DNA of 45,410 bases from Trichomonas tenax (Eukaryota > Parabasalia > Trichomonadida > Trichomonadidae). This document shows, in pieces, positions 9,299 to 19,802 of this stretch. The notes below the pieces were generated by a model that did not search any database, was not told the origin of the DNA, and saw only the letters and a program-made list of their open reading frames with translations. The stretch is from the NCBI GenBank assembly GCA_023091735.1, contig JALKBU010000362.1, forward strand, positions 1 to 45,410, read 5' to 3'. Within the stretch, counting starts at the first letter, position 1; every line of letters begins with the position of its first letter. The position numbers and the translations under genes are program-made.

Positions 9299-12200
9299 AT
9301 GCAAGTTCAAGAAGAACAAAAATCTTCTGAAGATTTGTACAAAATATTGTCGAACGACATTGGAACCCTAAATGGCGACGGAGTGAAAGAGTTTTTAAAG
9401 ACATTGGCGATGATTAATGTTGGAAAACTTCAAATTGAACGAGAATTAACGAAATTTGTAAATTTCTGGTGTTACTCTATCAACAAGTTCATCTCGTCAT
9501 ATGACATTTCATTTAATGATGATGATATTGTTTTCTTTTTTGTCTTTTTATCTCGATCTTCTTTAATTTTATTCAGCAAATTCCAAATTAACGATTTCTT
9601 CTTGTGTTGGTTTGACCAAGAAACACAATACACGTTTTCAAAGCCTCCTCCAGGTATTATTTTCAGACAATTGAACTTCAGACCGATGAAACTTGTTTAT
9701 TTTTCACGTAAATTGTTCCACGCACCATACTACAATACTAAGGAAGTCATTCTATGGATATTAAATAATGCAATTCGTGAAAATCATATTACCAATGAAC
9801 TTTTCCTTGACAAAATCTCAAGAAATGAGTATTTTCTTAGCAAAGTTAATTGCACGGAAATTATTAATGAGGTCTTGAAGTTTGATAGAGCACTTAACTT
9901 GAAGGCCACTTACGATATTCAATCAATTAATTACCTGTGTGCAAATTATTTATATGACTGCGTTGGAAAATTACAGGGAAACTTTATCAGCGAGAATACA
10001 TATTATAATAACCTTTTATCATCAAAAGCTCCAACAAATATTTTGCTTATTTCTGCTTGTTATGGTACTGGATCACCAATCACAAATCCCAAGTTTCTCA
10101 AATTCGCAAGACTTGAAACTCTTATAATCATTGCTCTCAAAAATGGAATTCAATTCAGATACAAAGATATTCCTGCTTCACCGCTTACAGTACGTCTGGC
10201 GATATTGTTGGCAATGTCAAGCAAGGACGATCAATGCGAGAGAGAAATTTTGCAATTGATGAATCAAAATTCGCCAGAACTTGAACCTTATTTATCGATT
10301 ATTGCAAGTTCGAATATGAACGTTACTTCAAACAAAGATGACTTAATCTTTTGGGCAAATAGAGGAAATGCTGATGCTCTTATTGCGCTTTCACAAGATC
10401 CAAAGTCATGGGATGGAATCACAAACCAGAAATATTTAACAATGATTAAAGCAATGACACAAGAAAGTTCTCCGAAAGATGATATCACATTAGCAACAGC
10501 AATCAAACTTCTTAATGGCGGCGCATCAGTTGCTGTGTTTAACAAGGCATACAACTTCATTATGTCTAAATTAACGGATTCAGATTTCGCATTTATCGAA
10601 CAAGCATTGCAAAGTAAGAATCCACGTAAGTTGACAATCAAAGATATATTGAGAGTAGAAGACAACGAGGTCTGCATTGCATGCGCTTGTGCAATATTAT
10701 GCGAATCATCGCTCATCACAGAACAAGAGAAAGCCAAATTAGCGGAACTTTGCCTTATAACAGGAATTCCATTCAGAGTCACATCGCATGTTGATTTTAC
10801 AGCATATAAAGCAATGGCTGAAGTCGTGTGGAGGAATCATCTTTACAAGGCTTTGAATGACGTCCGCATTTTCATTAAGAAATTAACTCCAGATTTTAAA
10901 ATCACAGCTGCTGAAGCAATATCGATATTGATATCAGAAGAAAGATATAGCAAGATACCATTAGTTACAAAAGTTTGTGGAGAATCTCTTTTTGCAAAAA
11001 TGTCACCAGAAGTCATCGGAAAGTACTTCAACTATTTGTTTGCTAACGATCTCGACAAGTACATGAGTTTCATGCGCAACTTCACAAATAATACTCCAAT
11101 CCTTGAGAATTGCTATGCAATCATTGCTCCAAACCTCCAAGAAAATTCGGACTCTATTGATTCATTGTTCCAAGATATTCCAAAGACAGAAAACTTCGCA
11201 AAGATTATTTTAGAGAATATCAAACTCAACGGAAAAGTTCATTCATCAGCTCTCCACTTCCTTTCTAAAGTTCTTTCTCTCCTCGAAGTCACAAAATCAA
11301 TCAGTGACGGCGTTACAATTAAACCAATAAGAACGGATTGGGATGACAAGGAAGAAAAGCCTAAAGCGCAGAAGACAATCTGGGATTATCCAACTGAAGA
11401 AGAACTCAAGCAAATTCATTGCAACTGCGTTGAAAATGGAACAAATTCCTTCAATCAGCCATATTTCCATTGCCACACATGCAATTTAGTCGGAAACCTT
11501 GGATGCTGCGTGAATTGTGCAATAACGTGCCACCGTGGACACGATCTCGAGTATCACCAGCCGAACAACTTCTTCTGCGACTGTTGGGTTAGCGGTTCTT
11601 GCAAACACAACAAAGAAATGCACGAAGAAAATGCCGAAGAGATCAACGAAGACAATGATATGGAAAACATCCAGGATGATGAAATTATCGCTGATAATGA
11701 TATAATCAGGGCACTTCAAGAAGCAAATGGTGAAATTCCCTTAGAAATCCTTGAACAACTCAGAAGGAGGAATATTATTCGAGCAAATGTTAATCTTACA
11801 AACCCCAACCCAGAAGAAATGAACGAAAATCGTAATACTCGATGGGGTTATCTAGAACCAAGTCCATTCATGGCAACACAACGCAGGGGTGGATTCGGAA
11901 CTACATACTCTGCCTGGAGAGATTCTAAACCAAACGTGCCTCAGGCAACACCAAAGCAAATTACTCCATCAGCAGAGTCTTTACTCAACATGATGAGATG
12001 GATGGATGACATAGAGATCACGGAATCAAACGCACTTCAAAACAGACTCAGTATTCCAATCGAAGAAGCAAACATTAAGTCTCTCACTGTATCTAAAGAA
12101 GTTCCAAGACTTTCCATATCTCCATCACCATTACAAGTTTTGCCAATGAAGAGCGGTGGCGCATACTCAGGTCAAATGGTTTTCGGCGGATTCGGATTCC

Positions 12201-13906
12201 GTAGATGGGGAGATGGCTCTGCAGCTTCACCAGGAATGAGCCAAATCGTTTCTATCTCTGGCGGCGTCATGGTCGCTGATGGATCGAATGTGAAAGTTCT
12301 TTCAAACATGAGGTTCATCGCAGATTTCAGACTCCCATCTCGCATTAACGGACTCAGTGTCAGTGATTTAGATCCATCAATTGTTGCCGCATCATCACAA
12401 GATAGCATCTTCATCTTGAGTTTTGATGGTCAAACTATTAAGCAGACCCATGTCGTTCAGTTGATGTCTGAAATGGACGCTTCTCTCATATCAATAGAGT
12501 GGGTTCCGTCGATGCCAATGCTTCTTTCAGTTACAACCAACAGATTTGTAAAGATCTTCAACATTCCAGACGATTGCTATTCGCCAATGATCTGTTTGCT
12601 TCCACGCAACAAATTAATCGCTTCGTGCACATTCTGCGTTATCAATGATGTTCCAACTGCTGTTATTTCATCATTGGATGGCGAAGTTTCCAAGATCCAG
12701 ATCGCCGATATCACTGGTCCACAGAACTTCACATTCCCGCAGACATCAATGCAGGAATCTCTCATGTTATCCAACAGCATGGCTTCAGACATGATGTTCA
12801 CCAGTGGCAAAGATTTCATTCTCTTCTCTCGTCCATCGGACAACGAACTTTGCGTCAAGGCTCCAATTCCAGGATGCAGGATGGCGACATATTGCCTTGC
12901 AGTTCCAAATCACGAGAACATTCTCTTGTTCAGAGATAAGAACGCAATATTCGTTGTTGAAGTCGCAGACGAAAAATTATACACTTCATCAATCCAAGAA
13001 GCAGTCACAGGAATTGCGGCTGATGGTGAATCTATAATTGCTGTCATGAGTGACGGAAAGATCACAACACTTGGTGAAGGAGCTCCGAAAGTCATTGTTA
13101 AGCCAGAAATGCGCGAAATGTCAGCAGAAAACTACGTTGAAGAGAAAGTTGATGTTCCAACAACATTCTGGGTTGATGCTAAACTCTCTCCAATAGAGCC
13201 AATAGCTGCTCCTTCTCGTCAGGATGAGGAGAAGATAGGCAACCAGATAAGGATCCCTTATAATCCAATATCAGTGACATTAAAGGCAATCGAAGGGTCC
13301 AAAGTTATTGGATTTATATTGTACAGGAAATCTTCAACAGGTATCACCTGCATTATCGGTGATAGAAAAGTCACAATTCCAACACGTGAAGAGAGATCGC
13401 GTGGATATATGATTGCTCTGAAGCCAGAGGAAGTTGCAAACTCAGTCAACATCACTTTGACTGCAGAAAGGCCAATGTGCATGGTTCAAATCTCTGTTTA
13501 CACATCAGAACTTCCGGACATGCCTTCAAAGAGCGAATCATTCACAGTCAGCAGACGCACAGTTGTTCCATACTGTGATTCATCCTGCAGCCAGGCGATT
13601 ATTGCTGAAATGTGCGCTTGTGCATTGCCTGCGAACCAGAAGGCACCAAAGTTCCTCTTCGATCTCGCTTACCGCTCTCAGAAGATTTCCACGGCAGCAC
13701 AAATTGCTCTATCGAAGTGCAACACCACAAAGGAAGAGTTTGCAGCTGCTGAACACGAGATTCTTCAAAGTGGCGTTGCTCCTAACGCGAGACTTTGGCG
13801 CGATGTTGCAATTTCATGCATTGACGGAGATTCTGATGTTCCACCGAATATCTGGAATGGCGATAAGACTGTCCACTCATTGTTTGTTGCATTTATGACC
13901 AAATAA
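9299..13906 (+). CDS. UBR-box (N-recognin type) protein, short UBR4-like
   Basis: The 1535-residue product carries a UBR-type zinc finger at about residues 704-770, with Cys/His pairs in CNC, YFHCHTCN, CCVNCAITCHRGH and FFCDCWVSGSCKH. This domain binds destabilising N-terminal residues in the N-degron pathway. The finger spacing and the downstream order most resemble UBR4/BIG. About 700 residues of helical, HEAT-like sequence precede the finger. An acidic linker follows, then a probable beta-propeller (about 980-1290), then a beta-sandwich-like region (about 1290-1410). Animal UBR4 and plant BIG exceed 4500 residues and end in a zinc-binding E3 module. I see no RING, HECT or UBR4-type E3 module here, so it may recognise substrates for a partner ligase. 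It converges with the coiled-coil gene, with 76 bases between them. Confidence 0.8.
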   Translation: MQVQEEQKSSEDLYKILSNDIGTLNGDGVKEFLKTLAMINVGKLQIERELTKFVNFWCYSINKFISSYDISFNDDDIVFFFVFLSRSSLILFSKFQINDFFLCWFDQETQYTFSKPPPGIIFRQLNFRPMKLVYFSRKLFHAPYYNTKEVILWILNNAIRENHITNELFLDKISRNEYFLSKVNCTEIINEVLKFDRALNLKATYDIQSINYLCANYLYDCVGKLQGNFISENTYYNNLLSSKAPTNILLISACYGTGSPITNPKFLKFARLETLIIIALKNGIQFRYKDIPASPLTVRLAILLAMSSKDDQCEREILQLMNQNSPELEPYLSIIASSNMNVTSNKDDLIFWANRGNADALIALSQDPKSWDGITNQKYLTMIKAMTQESSPKDDITLATAIKLLNGGASVAVFNKAYNFIMSKLTDSDFAFIEQALQSKNPRKLTIKDILRVEDNEVCIACACAILCESSLITEQEKAKLAELCLITGIPFRVTSHVDFTAYKAMAEVVWRNHLYKALNDVRIFIKKLTPDFKITAAEAISILISEERYSKIPLVTKVCGESLFAKMSPEVIGKYFNYLFANDLDKYMSFMRNFTNNTPILENCYAIIAPNLQENSDSIDSLFQDIPKTENFAKIILENIKLNGKVHSSALHFLSKVLSLLEVTKSISDGVTIKPIRTDWDDKEEKPKAQKTIWDYPTEEELKQIHCNCVENGTNSFNQPYFHCHTCNLVGNLGCCVNCAITCHRGHDLEYHQPNNFFCDCWVSGSCKHNKEMHEENAEEINEDNDMENIQDDEIIADNDIIRALQEANGEIPLEILEQLRRRNIIRANVNLTNPNPEEMNENRNTRWGYLEPSPFMATQRRGGFGTTYSAWRDSKPNVPQATPKQITPSAESLLNMMRWMDDIEITESNALQNRLSIPIEEANIKSLTVSKEVPRLSISPSPLQVLPMKSGGAYSGQMVFGGFGFRRWGDGSAASPGMSQIVSISGGVMVADGSNVKVLSNMRFIADFRLPSRINGLSVSDLDPSIVAASSQDSIFILSFDGQTIKQTHVVQLMSEMDASLISIEWVPSMPMLLSVTTNRFVKIFNIPDDCYSPMICLLPRNKLIASCTFCVINDVPTAVISSLDGEVSKIQIADITGPQNFTFPQTSMQESLMLSNSMASDMMFTSGKDFILFSRPSDNELCVKAPIPGCRMATYCLAVPNHENILLFRDKNAIFVVEVADEKLYTSSIQEAVTGIAADGESIIAVMSDGKITTLGEGAPKVIVKPEMREMSAENYVEEKVDVPTTFWVDAKLSPIEPIAAPSRQDEEKIGNQIRIPYNPISVTLKAIEGSKVIGFILYRKSSTGITCIIGDRKVTIPTREERSRGYMIALKPEEVANSVNITLTAERPMCMVQISVYTSELPDMPSKSESFTVSRRTVVPYCDSSCSQAIIAEMCACALPANQKAPKFLFDLAYRSQKISTAAQIALSKCNTTKEEFAAAEHEILQSGVAPNARLWRDVAISCIDGDSDVPPNIWNGDKTVHSLFVAFMTK

Positions 13907-13982
13907 ATATATTTATATAATGAACTAAATTTATAATATTGTTTATAAAATAACAAAAAAATCCACACAAAAAAATTATTAC

Positions 13983-16415
13983 TTACTTTTCTGTTTCTTC
14001 TTGAGCTTTTTCTCCTTCTTCCTCTTCTTCTTCATTCTCCGTTTCTGGTTGGTACAACTGGACTACTTCTTGGCCGTTCTCGTCCATGAATTTAACATAG
14101 TAATTGCCATCATCGCTAAGGAAGTAAATGAATACTCTGCCATCATCAGTGATGACTCTCGTGTACTGATATCCGTTCTCATCCTCAAGCTGCTCAACAA
14201 CACCGAGGCCTTCCTGTTGATTCTCTTCAGGTTCTTCTGCTTGTTCAACAGTCTCTTCTTCTTTGGTTTCTTCTTTAACTTTTTGTTCTTTAGTTTCTTC
14301 TGGTTTAGTTTCCTCTTTAACTTCGTCTTGTTTCTCAACTTGTTCTTCTTTCTTCTCTTCCTGTGGCTTCTCAGGTCTCTTTGGAAGTGGCTCTTCTTCC
14401 TGGAATACGTCTGAACCAGAACCAGACTCTTCCTTCTTTTCGACGACAAATTTGTCTGCTTTGTTGTTCTCTGGAGTCTTAACCAACACAAGACTTGGAG
14501 TCTGTGGCTGATACATAACAGTTTCGATGTTGAGTGACTTCGCTTTGTTTGCCAAATCGTCTGAATCTTCCATCGTAATATTCCTGATAATGTTTGGAAT
14601 CTCGATCTTGATTGTTAAGGGATCGTTCATACTTCTCATACATTTCTGTTCGTTGTATTTCCATTCCTTGAGAGTTGTTGTTGATGAAGAAGATTCCGAA
14701 TCTGAATCTGGAGGAACGTTTCTGACCATCACAGTCAATCTCTCCTTCTCCACCTTGTTGCTGTGCTTCTTGATGAGCTCAGAGCCCGCCTTAGGCTTTT
14801 CTCCCTTATCAGACTCACTTGTTGTTTTCTTAGGCTTGGAAACTTGCTTCAGAAGCTTCTTTGTGAATGTGTCGACGAATATTGGCTGCTTTCCTTTGTT
14901 CTGCATCCTCATGTCATCCTGGCCATCGTGGAACCACGCGGCACTTCCCTTTGGATGGCTCATACGCTTCCTTCTCATGTACTTCTCGAACTTCCTCTTC
15001 TGCTTTTGCTTCTCTGGATCTATTTGGACTGTTATTGGCTTCTCCTTCTCTGGCGCTGCTTTCTTGACTTCGAAGTACGTTGTGAGCATCTTCTTTGTTC
15101 TTTCTGCAGCTGCATCCATTTGTTTCTTCTTTTGCTCTTCTCTGGAGCGTGATTCGAGGATATCTTCATAGTGGCTTCTTTCTTTCTGCGCTTCCTGAAG
15201 TTTCTGCTGGAATTCAAGAAGTCCTTCAGCGAGAGTGTTCTTCTTTATTGTTAGTTTTTGTATTTCCGTCATTTCTGGCGACATATTCAACTGTGTGTCG
15301 ATTAAAGCTTCTTCGTAAGCAAGCGCTGCTTGTTCTTCAGCCAGCGTTTGCTGTAGAATAGCAAGATTGTGTCTTTCTTCTTCGATTTTCGCGTATTGGA
15401 CTAAAAACAATTCCTTGATTGGTAAAACGCGTTCCTGCTCTTGGATGATCTGTTCATAAAGAATTTTTGTTTCTTCTTTCTCCTCGTTGATTTTTATCCT
15501 TTCTTCTTTGATTTTTTTGCTGATTTCAGAGACTTGATCAGCGGATTCTTGATAAGCTTTCTTCTTGAGATCAAATGTCTTAATACTGTCATTGATCTCA
15601 TCTTGGGCCTTCAAGAGACGCTCACGTTGCAAATTTATCTTCCTTGTCTCTTTGTTTACGTTATTTACTAATTCACCGAATTCTTTCGTTCTCGCTGCGT
15701 GCGCTTCAGCTTCTTTATCGAATTCTGCGTTTAGTTCATCGATTCTTCGCTGTTCTGCTTCGTATTTCTCAACTTCTGCATGTGAAACAGATAAAATATC
15801 CTGAACTCTGTTAAATTCTGCTTCAAGAATCTTTCTTTCGTTCTTGACGCGTTCGAAATCCTTTTTGAATTCATTTCGCTGCTCGTCAACTTTCTTTCGC
15901 TCTTCTAAAAGCATATTTCGCTCCAAATACATCGTATTCTTATCGACTTCGATGGATTCTATGAGCTTGCCAAGAGCCTCTTTGTAGCACTGAAAAGATT
16001 CCTGCTCCTGAATCAGCTCTTGTTCGCTTGGTTCCGCAATTTTAAACGAATTATCTTCTAAGTATTTTTTGTAGGAAATCTCAAAGTCATTTATCTTCTG
16101 ATTGAGTGATTCTTTCATTTTCTGTGTGATTATCTTCGATTTCTCGATTCTTTCGGACACTTTTCGGATGTTTGTTAAATCACGTTGAAGTCTCGTTTTT
16201 AGCTTGTTGTAGTAGTTTTTTTGTCCCGTGACGACCTTCTTAACGTTCTTTTCGTCATTCAATTTCTGAAATTTTTCGGCCTGTTTGCTTGGTTTCACGT
16301 CTTCGGGAAACATCTGCAACAGGGGGACTTTTGAGAATCCGCTGTAGTCGATGTCGTTGTTTAAGCTCGCTTCTCCTAAAAAGTTGCGGCCTTTGCTCGG
16401 ATCCCAAAGATTCAT
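13983..16415 (-). CDS. Coiled-coil protein with acidic C-terminal tail
   Basis: I do not recognise the family. The 810-residue product starts with a short non-coiled lead (MNLWDPSKGRNF...) that contains DYSGFSKVPLLQMFPED. A long Glu/Lys/Gln-rich coiled coil spans about residues 45-450. A basic segment (KQKRKFEKYMRRKRMSHPKG) follows, then a mixed region, then a Glu-rich stretch of EE and KEE runs. Near the end is a compact, aromatic, possibly folded patch (YQYTRVITDDGRVFIYFLSD, then NYYVKFMDENGQEVVQLY) before a final poly-Glu tail. A structural, cytoskeletal role is plausible but unproven. A GTCACTTTT copy lies 26 bases upstream of the ATG. Confidence 0.75.
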   Translation of the reverse strand: MNLWDPSKGRNFLGEASLNNDIDYSGFSKVPLLQMFPEDVKPSKQAEKFQKLNDEKNVKKVVTGQKNYYNKLKTRLQRDLTNIRKVSERIEKSKIITQKMKESLNQKINDFEISYKKYLEDNSFKIAEPSEQELIQEQESFQCYKEALGKLIESIEVDKNTMYLERNMLLEERKKVDEQRNEFKKDFERVKNERKILEAEFNRVQDILSVSHAEVEKYEAEQRRIDELNAEFDKEAEAHAARTKEFGELVNNVNKETRKINLQRERLLKAQDEINDSIKTFDLKKKAYQESADQVSEISKKIKEERIKINEEKEETKILYEQIIQEQERVLPIKELFLVQYAKIEEERHNLAILQQTLAEEQAALAYEEALIDTQLNMSPEMTEIQKLTIKKNTLAEGLLEFQQKLQEAQKERSHYEDILESRSREEQKKKQMDAAAERTKKMLTTYFEVKKAAPEKEKPITVQIDPEKQKQKRKFEKYMRRKRMSHPKGSAAWFHDGQDDMRMQNKGKQPIFVDTFTKKLLKQVSKPKKTTSESDKGEKPKAGSELIKKHSNKVEKERLTVMVRNVPPDSDSESSSSTTTLKEWKYNEQKCMRSMNDPLTIKIEIPNIIRNITMEDSDDLANKAKSLNIETVMYQPQTPSLVLVKTPENNKADKFVVEKKEESGSGSDVFQEEEPLPKRPEKPQEEKKEEQVEKQDEVKEETKPEETKEQKVKEETKEEETVEQAEEPEENQQEGLGVVEQLEDENGYQYTRVITDDGRVFIYFLSDDGNYYVKFMDENGQEVVQLYQPETENEEEEEEGEKAQEETEK

Positions 16416-17012
16416 CCTGCCACCTTTTCTCCTTCAACCCGTCACTTTTATTGAAGCAATGTGCCACATTTATATCCATCGTGAAAATTCTCAAAAGTTA
16501 CATCTTCATTACATTCTGATTGGATATAATACATATAACCAAGTTCTGTTTCGGTAATGGACTAATCTGGAGCACTATTATTAATTTCTTTCCATGTTTA
16601 ATTTGCGTGGAAAATAATTCATTGATAAATGACAGGAAGAATTGACGCTTCTCCATTTGATTCACCTACAATAGATTCTTCAATCAATGGAAGCAATAAT
16701 CTCTCAATAATCAATCGAGTTCAAGTTATGAATCAATTTTTCAAATGAATTTTAGTACAAAATGTAACAAAACTTTGTACTTTATCAATATCATCTATCC
16801 AAGGTTTTTGATTGATGACTATTATACATAATATATCGCATTTGATATTATGTTTATTGTGACTATATTGCTCCTTAATGGCTATAATGATTGAAAAACT
16901 CAAAACATATATTTTTTTGGAAGAAAAAATGTTCATGATATGATTCAATTTCAAGAATACAAATTACAAACTATATATTTATCTATAAAAAACAAAAAAA
17001 TATCAAACAGAA
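16416..17012. other. Intergenic AT-rich spacer
   Basis: This lies upstream of the coiled-coil gene and downstream of the karyopherin-like gene, both on the minus strand. No gene is visible. Apart from the GTCACTTTT at 16441 nothing stands out. Confidence 0.6.
16441..16449. promoter_or_regulatory. GTCACTTTT motif near coiled-coil gene start
   Basis: The exact motif (AAAAGTGAC when read in the direction of the gene) lies 26 bases upstream of the minus-strand ATG at 16415. This gene lacks an obvious TCAA initiator, so the motif is the clearest upstream signal. Confidence 0.4.
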
Positions 17013-19784
17013 CTATGCACGCATCTGCCTCCAAAGGTAGAATTTATCGCATGCAATTAAAACAGGGCTCGATTTCAGGAATTCAGAAAATGTCTGGAAA
17101 TCACCTTCCTGCATCGATTGCATGACAGTCTCGAAGTATGCAACTGCTTCAGGTGACGCATCTTCTTGTGTTAAACACTTGGAAACTTCGGGCATGAGCT
17201 GTGCAGATACTCTCTCATCCTGGCGGAGCAAATAAATGAATCTCCATATCCAATTGAAAAGATCGACAGGATAATATGTGAACATAGAATGGATAAGAGA
17301 GGAAACAATATCAGGGAAGAGCACAACATCATAGGACCTGGTGATTATTGCAGTATGAGCGAGATATAAAATATGATTAAGGCGCTCTTTGTTATAACAA
17401 TTAAACAACTGTATAATGAAAGAAGTCGGTATCCAGTTCAAACATGGACTTATGTATCTCGTAGCTTTCGAAACGAAATCAATTATCTCATTCAAAAGAT
17501 AGATGTCACAGTTTGCAACATCCAAGCTTGCCAAATAATCAGAAATGTGCAAAACTTTGAATATGAATATGAGCTTAAACAATGCATGGAAATGACCGAC
17601 TATGTTATGAAGCTTGTCTTGTTGGTTTTCAAAGTCCAGACCAGAAGATAGCAGCCATTCTTCGACAGAGTTAAATTCGTTGAAATTCTCAAGCTGCTTG
17701 AAATAACTCAATATTGAAGTAAATTCACTATTTGCTGGATAAAAAACAGAACAATTTTCGTTTTGCGCGAGGAATTGTGAGATTTCAAGCATTTTTGCAT
17801 TATCGAATTCGATTGATGTGCTTGTAAATGCAAACGTCGATAAGAACTTGAATGATTGGACTATAGTGAAGACAGATAACATTGAATCAATGCATTGAAC
17901 AACTTTCATTGAATCCTCGAATTGGAGGAATGATATGATATGAATTAATATACCCAATATATTAGAGTGGTTTTCAGCCTCAACGCTTTGAAGAATTGTA
18001 TCGAAATCACCAAAGGATGATGTTAATATAACACATATATATTTCACAAAAATATTCTTGATATCAACATTGACATCATCATTAAAGAAAGGTGAAATAA
18101 ACGTACAATGGATAACTTCGTAGAAATATCCGAGATCATCGATCTGCTGAATATGCTGACACAGTGCTTGAATTCTTTCGCTGCGGACATTTTCTTCGGT
18201 GATTGGGTTCAAAACTACAGAAGTGTAATACATCTCGTAAAGATATATTTGAGCAAATACATTCGAAGGAAGCTGCGCTGCATTAGCAAGGAATTCGTCA
18301 GCTTTTGCATACCAGAAGTTCAAATTGTCTGGAGTCTTATATGCCGGGCAATTTTTGAGTAATAGCGTTGCTGTTGTGAATGTTTCACCAGGGAATCCTT
18401 CGTCTAAGGCAGACAGAATCTGATGCAGGAGAGGTAAATTCACTGTAGCAAACTGATTGAATGATAGGTTTCTTGACTCTTTGGCGACTTTCATCATGAA
18501 GTGGAAAGCCATTGAAGAGTAATATTGGTAAAATTCTTGTTTCTGAAGTAACTCAAAGCAATATGCCAATATCTCGGCTGGTACTTTAGGAAGCGGTAGT
18601 GATGAGACTATCTTGAAGATACTTTCTGGATTGGCTGGTATTTTCTCATATATTCCAGCATAAATTAATTGGTAAAAATTTTCATGATTCATTATTTCCA
18701 TAATTCCTGATACCATTAAAGGCATATGGCATTGCATCATCATGACACCATACTTCATGTATACCTTCACGAGCTTATTAGCAATCTTAATTGTTGTTTC
18801 AATTGGAAGTGTTGCTGTTTCTAATTTGTCGCAGAACCTGATGAGAATGTCCTGGAAGAAACTGCCTTTCTCGAACAAAAGAGGTATGGATTTGAAGAAT
18901 AACTTGAGAAACATTTTAAGCTCTGGAAATTCATAATCTAACACAACTGTGCTTGGAAGCATTAATACAAAGTTCCATAAATCAAGCAAGCGATCAAATG
19001 TCTCTGTTCTATATAGGTAATCAGCGAATTTAGTTACGTATAATAAGACAGATCGCGTGAATATTGTTGGTGTATAAATATCTCCAGCTTCTGATCCAGA
19101 AAGCCACAGGCCAAAGTCTTCCAATAGCTTGAAAGCGAGACCAGCGTCAGGAAAATCTGTGATATTTTGTGCTAATTCGATGAATCCATTTGTTATTTCT
19201 TGTGGAGGCTCATCATATGCTAAGAAGAACTCACGTAGCGATATTAAGTAATGCATCGTATAAATATCCGGGAATTGAAGCGTAAAATATAAATTTAAAA
19301 ATTCGAATTTAAGTGTTGAGATCTCATTTTCGTTGCACTGTGATGATATATTAACACCTGTAAAACCACGTGGTATTTTCTCGAAAAAAATGGGGGCATC
19401 TGGATGATCGAATGGAATTTTCTGTAATATCGAAAAATCGTGCACTACTGCGCTCGAAAACACGCCTATCGCCGCCACGCGACTCGCCCCCTTGAATCTT
19501 GGCGTTGGTGAGTAAAGTGATTCGATGATGAAGTCAGCAATATTTGGTACAGGATGATTTAATCTGATGTGATAGTTGAGAACTTCGAGAGCGTAGAACT
19601 TTAGCGATTCATCTTGAATGTTTTCACACACATATAAACTAGTTGAAATAGAATTCTGCGTTTCTCTCCAAACGGAGAATTTCTTTCGTGCGGCACTCAC
19701 AATAGAGTTATCAGTACTACCAACTATTTGTGAAATAACCTCTCGGAAGAAACGAACCTCTTCAGGTTCTTCTCCAAGATTCAT
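17013..19784 (-). CDS. Karyopherin-beta (importin/exportin)-like HEAT protein
   Basis: The frame is open from 19856, but the ATG at 19784 (MNLGEEPEEV) is the likely start. It leaves 923 residues, and an initiator-like TCAATTTTAATA sits 16 bases before it. The N-terminus matches the importin-beta N-terminal pattern: a helix ending in AARKKFSVW, then SLYVCENIQDESLKFYALEV, like the W...S...A..L layout of transportin-3, importin-13 and exportins. The rest is all-helical with no other domain, as expected for HEAT repeats that wrap cargo and RanGTP. Nuclear transport is therefore likely. Whether it imports or exports, and which cargo it carries, cannot be told. It ends in TAG. Confidence 0.7.
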   Translation of the reverse strand: MNLGEEPEEVRFFREVISQIVGSTDNSIVSAARKKFSVWRETQNSISTSLYVCENIQDESLKFYALEVLNYHIRLNHPVPNIADFIIESLYSPTPRFKGASRVAAIGVFSSAVVHDFSILQKIPFDHPDAPIFFEKIPRGFTGVNISSQCNENEISTLKFEFLNLYFTLQFPDIYTMHYLISLREFFLAYDEPPQEITNGFIELAQNITDFPDAGLAFKLLEDFGLWLSGSEAGDIYTPTIFTRSVLLYVTKFADYLYRTETFDRLLDLWNFVLMLPSTVVLDYEFPELKMFLKLFFKSIPLLFEKGSFFQDILIRFCDKLETATLPIETTIKIANKLVKVYMKYGVMMMQCHMPLMVSGIMEIMNHENFYQLIYAGIYEKIPANPESIFKIVSSLPLPKVPAEILAYCFELLQKQEFYQYYSSMAFHFMMKVAKESRNLSFNQFATVNLPLLHQILSALDEGFPGETFTTATLLLKNCPAYKTPDNLNFWYAKADEFLANAAQLPSNVFAQIYLYEMYYTSVVLNPITEENVRSERIQALCQHIQQIDDLGYFYEVIHCTFISPFFNDDVNVDIKNIFVKYICVILTSSFGDFDTILQSVEAENHSNILGILIHIISFLQFEDSMKVVQCIDSMLSVFTIVQSFKFLSTFAFTSTSIEFDNAKMLEISQFLAQNENCSVFYPANSEFTSILSYFKQLENFNEFNSVEEWLLSSGLDFENQQDKLHNIVGHFHALFKLIFIFKVLHISDYLASLDVANCDIYLLNEIIDFVSKATRYISPCLNWIPTSFIIQLFNCYNKERLNHILYLAHTAIITRSYDVVLFPDIVSSLIHSMFTYYPVDLFNWIWRFIYLLRQDERVSAQLMPEVSKCLTQEDASPEAVAYFETVMQSMQEGDFQTFSEFLKSSPVLIACDKFYLWRQMRA

Positions 19785-19790
19785 TTTTTT

Positions 19791-19802
19791 TATTAAAATT
19801 GA
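19791..19802 (-). promoter_or_regulatory. Initiator-like TCAATTTTAATA
   Basis: On the minus strand the A of TCA lies 16 bases upstream of the ATG at 19784. It supports that start over the in-frame ATG at 19856. Confidence 0.45.

Noticed and set aside
14527..15171. 214-codon plus-strand ORF opposite the coiled-coil gene
   Set aside because: Its Phe/Leu/Ser-rich composition is the mirror of Glu/Lys codons. The coiled-coil frame on the minus strand is longer and has a start with an upstream motif.
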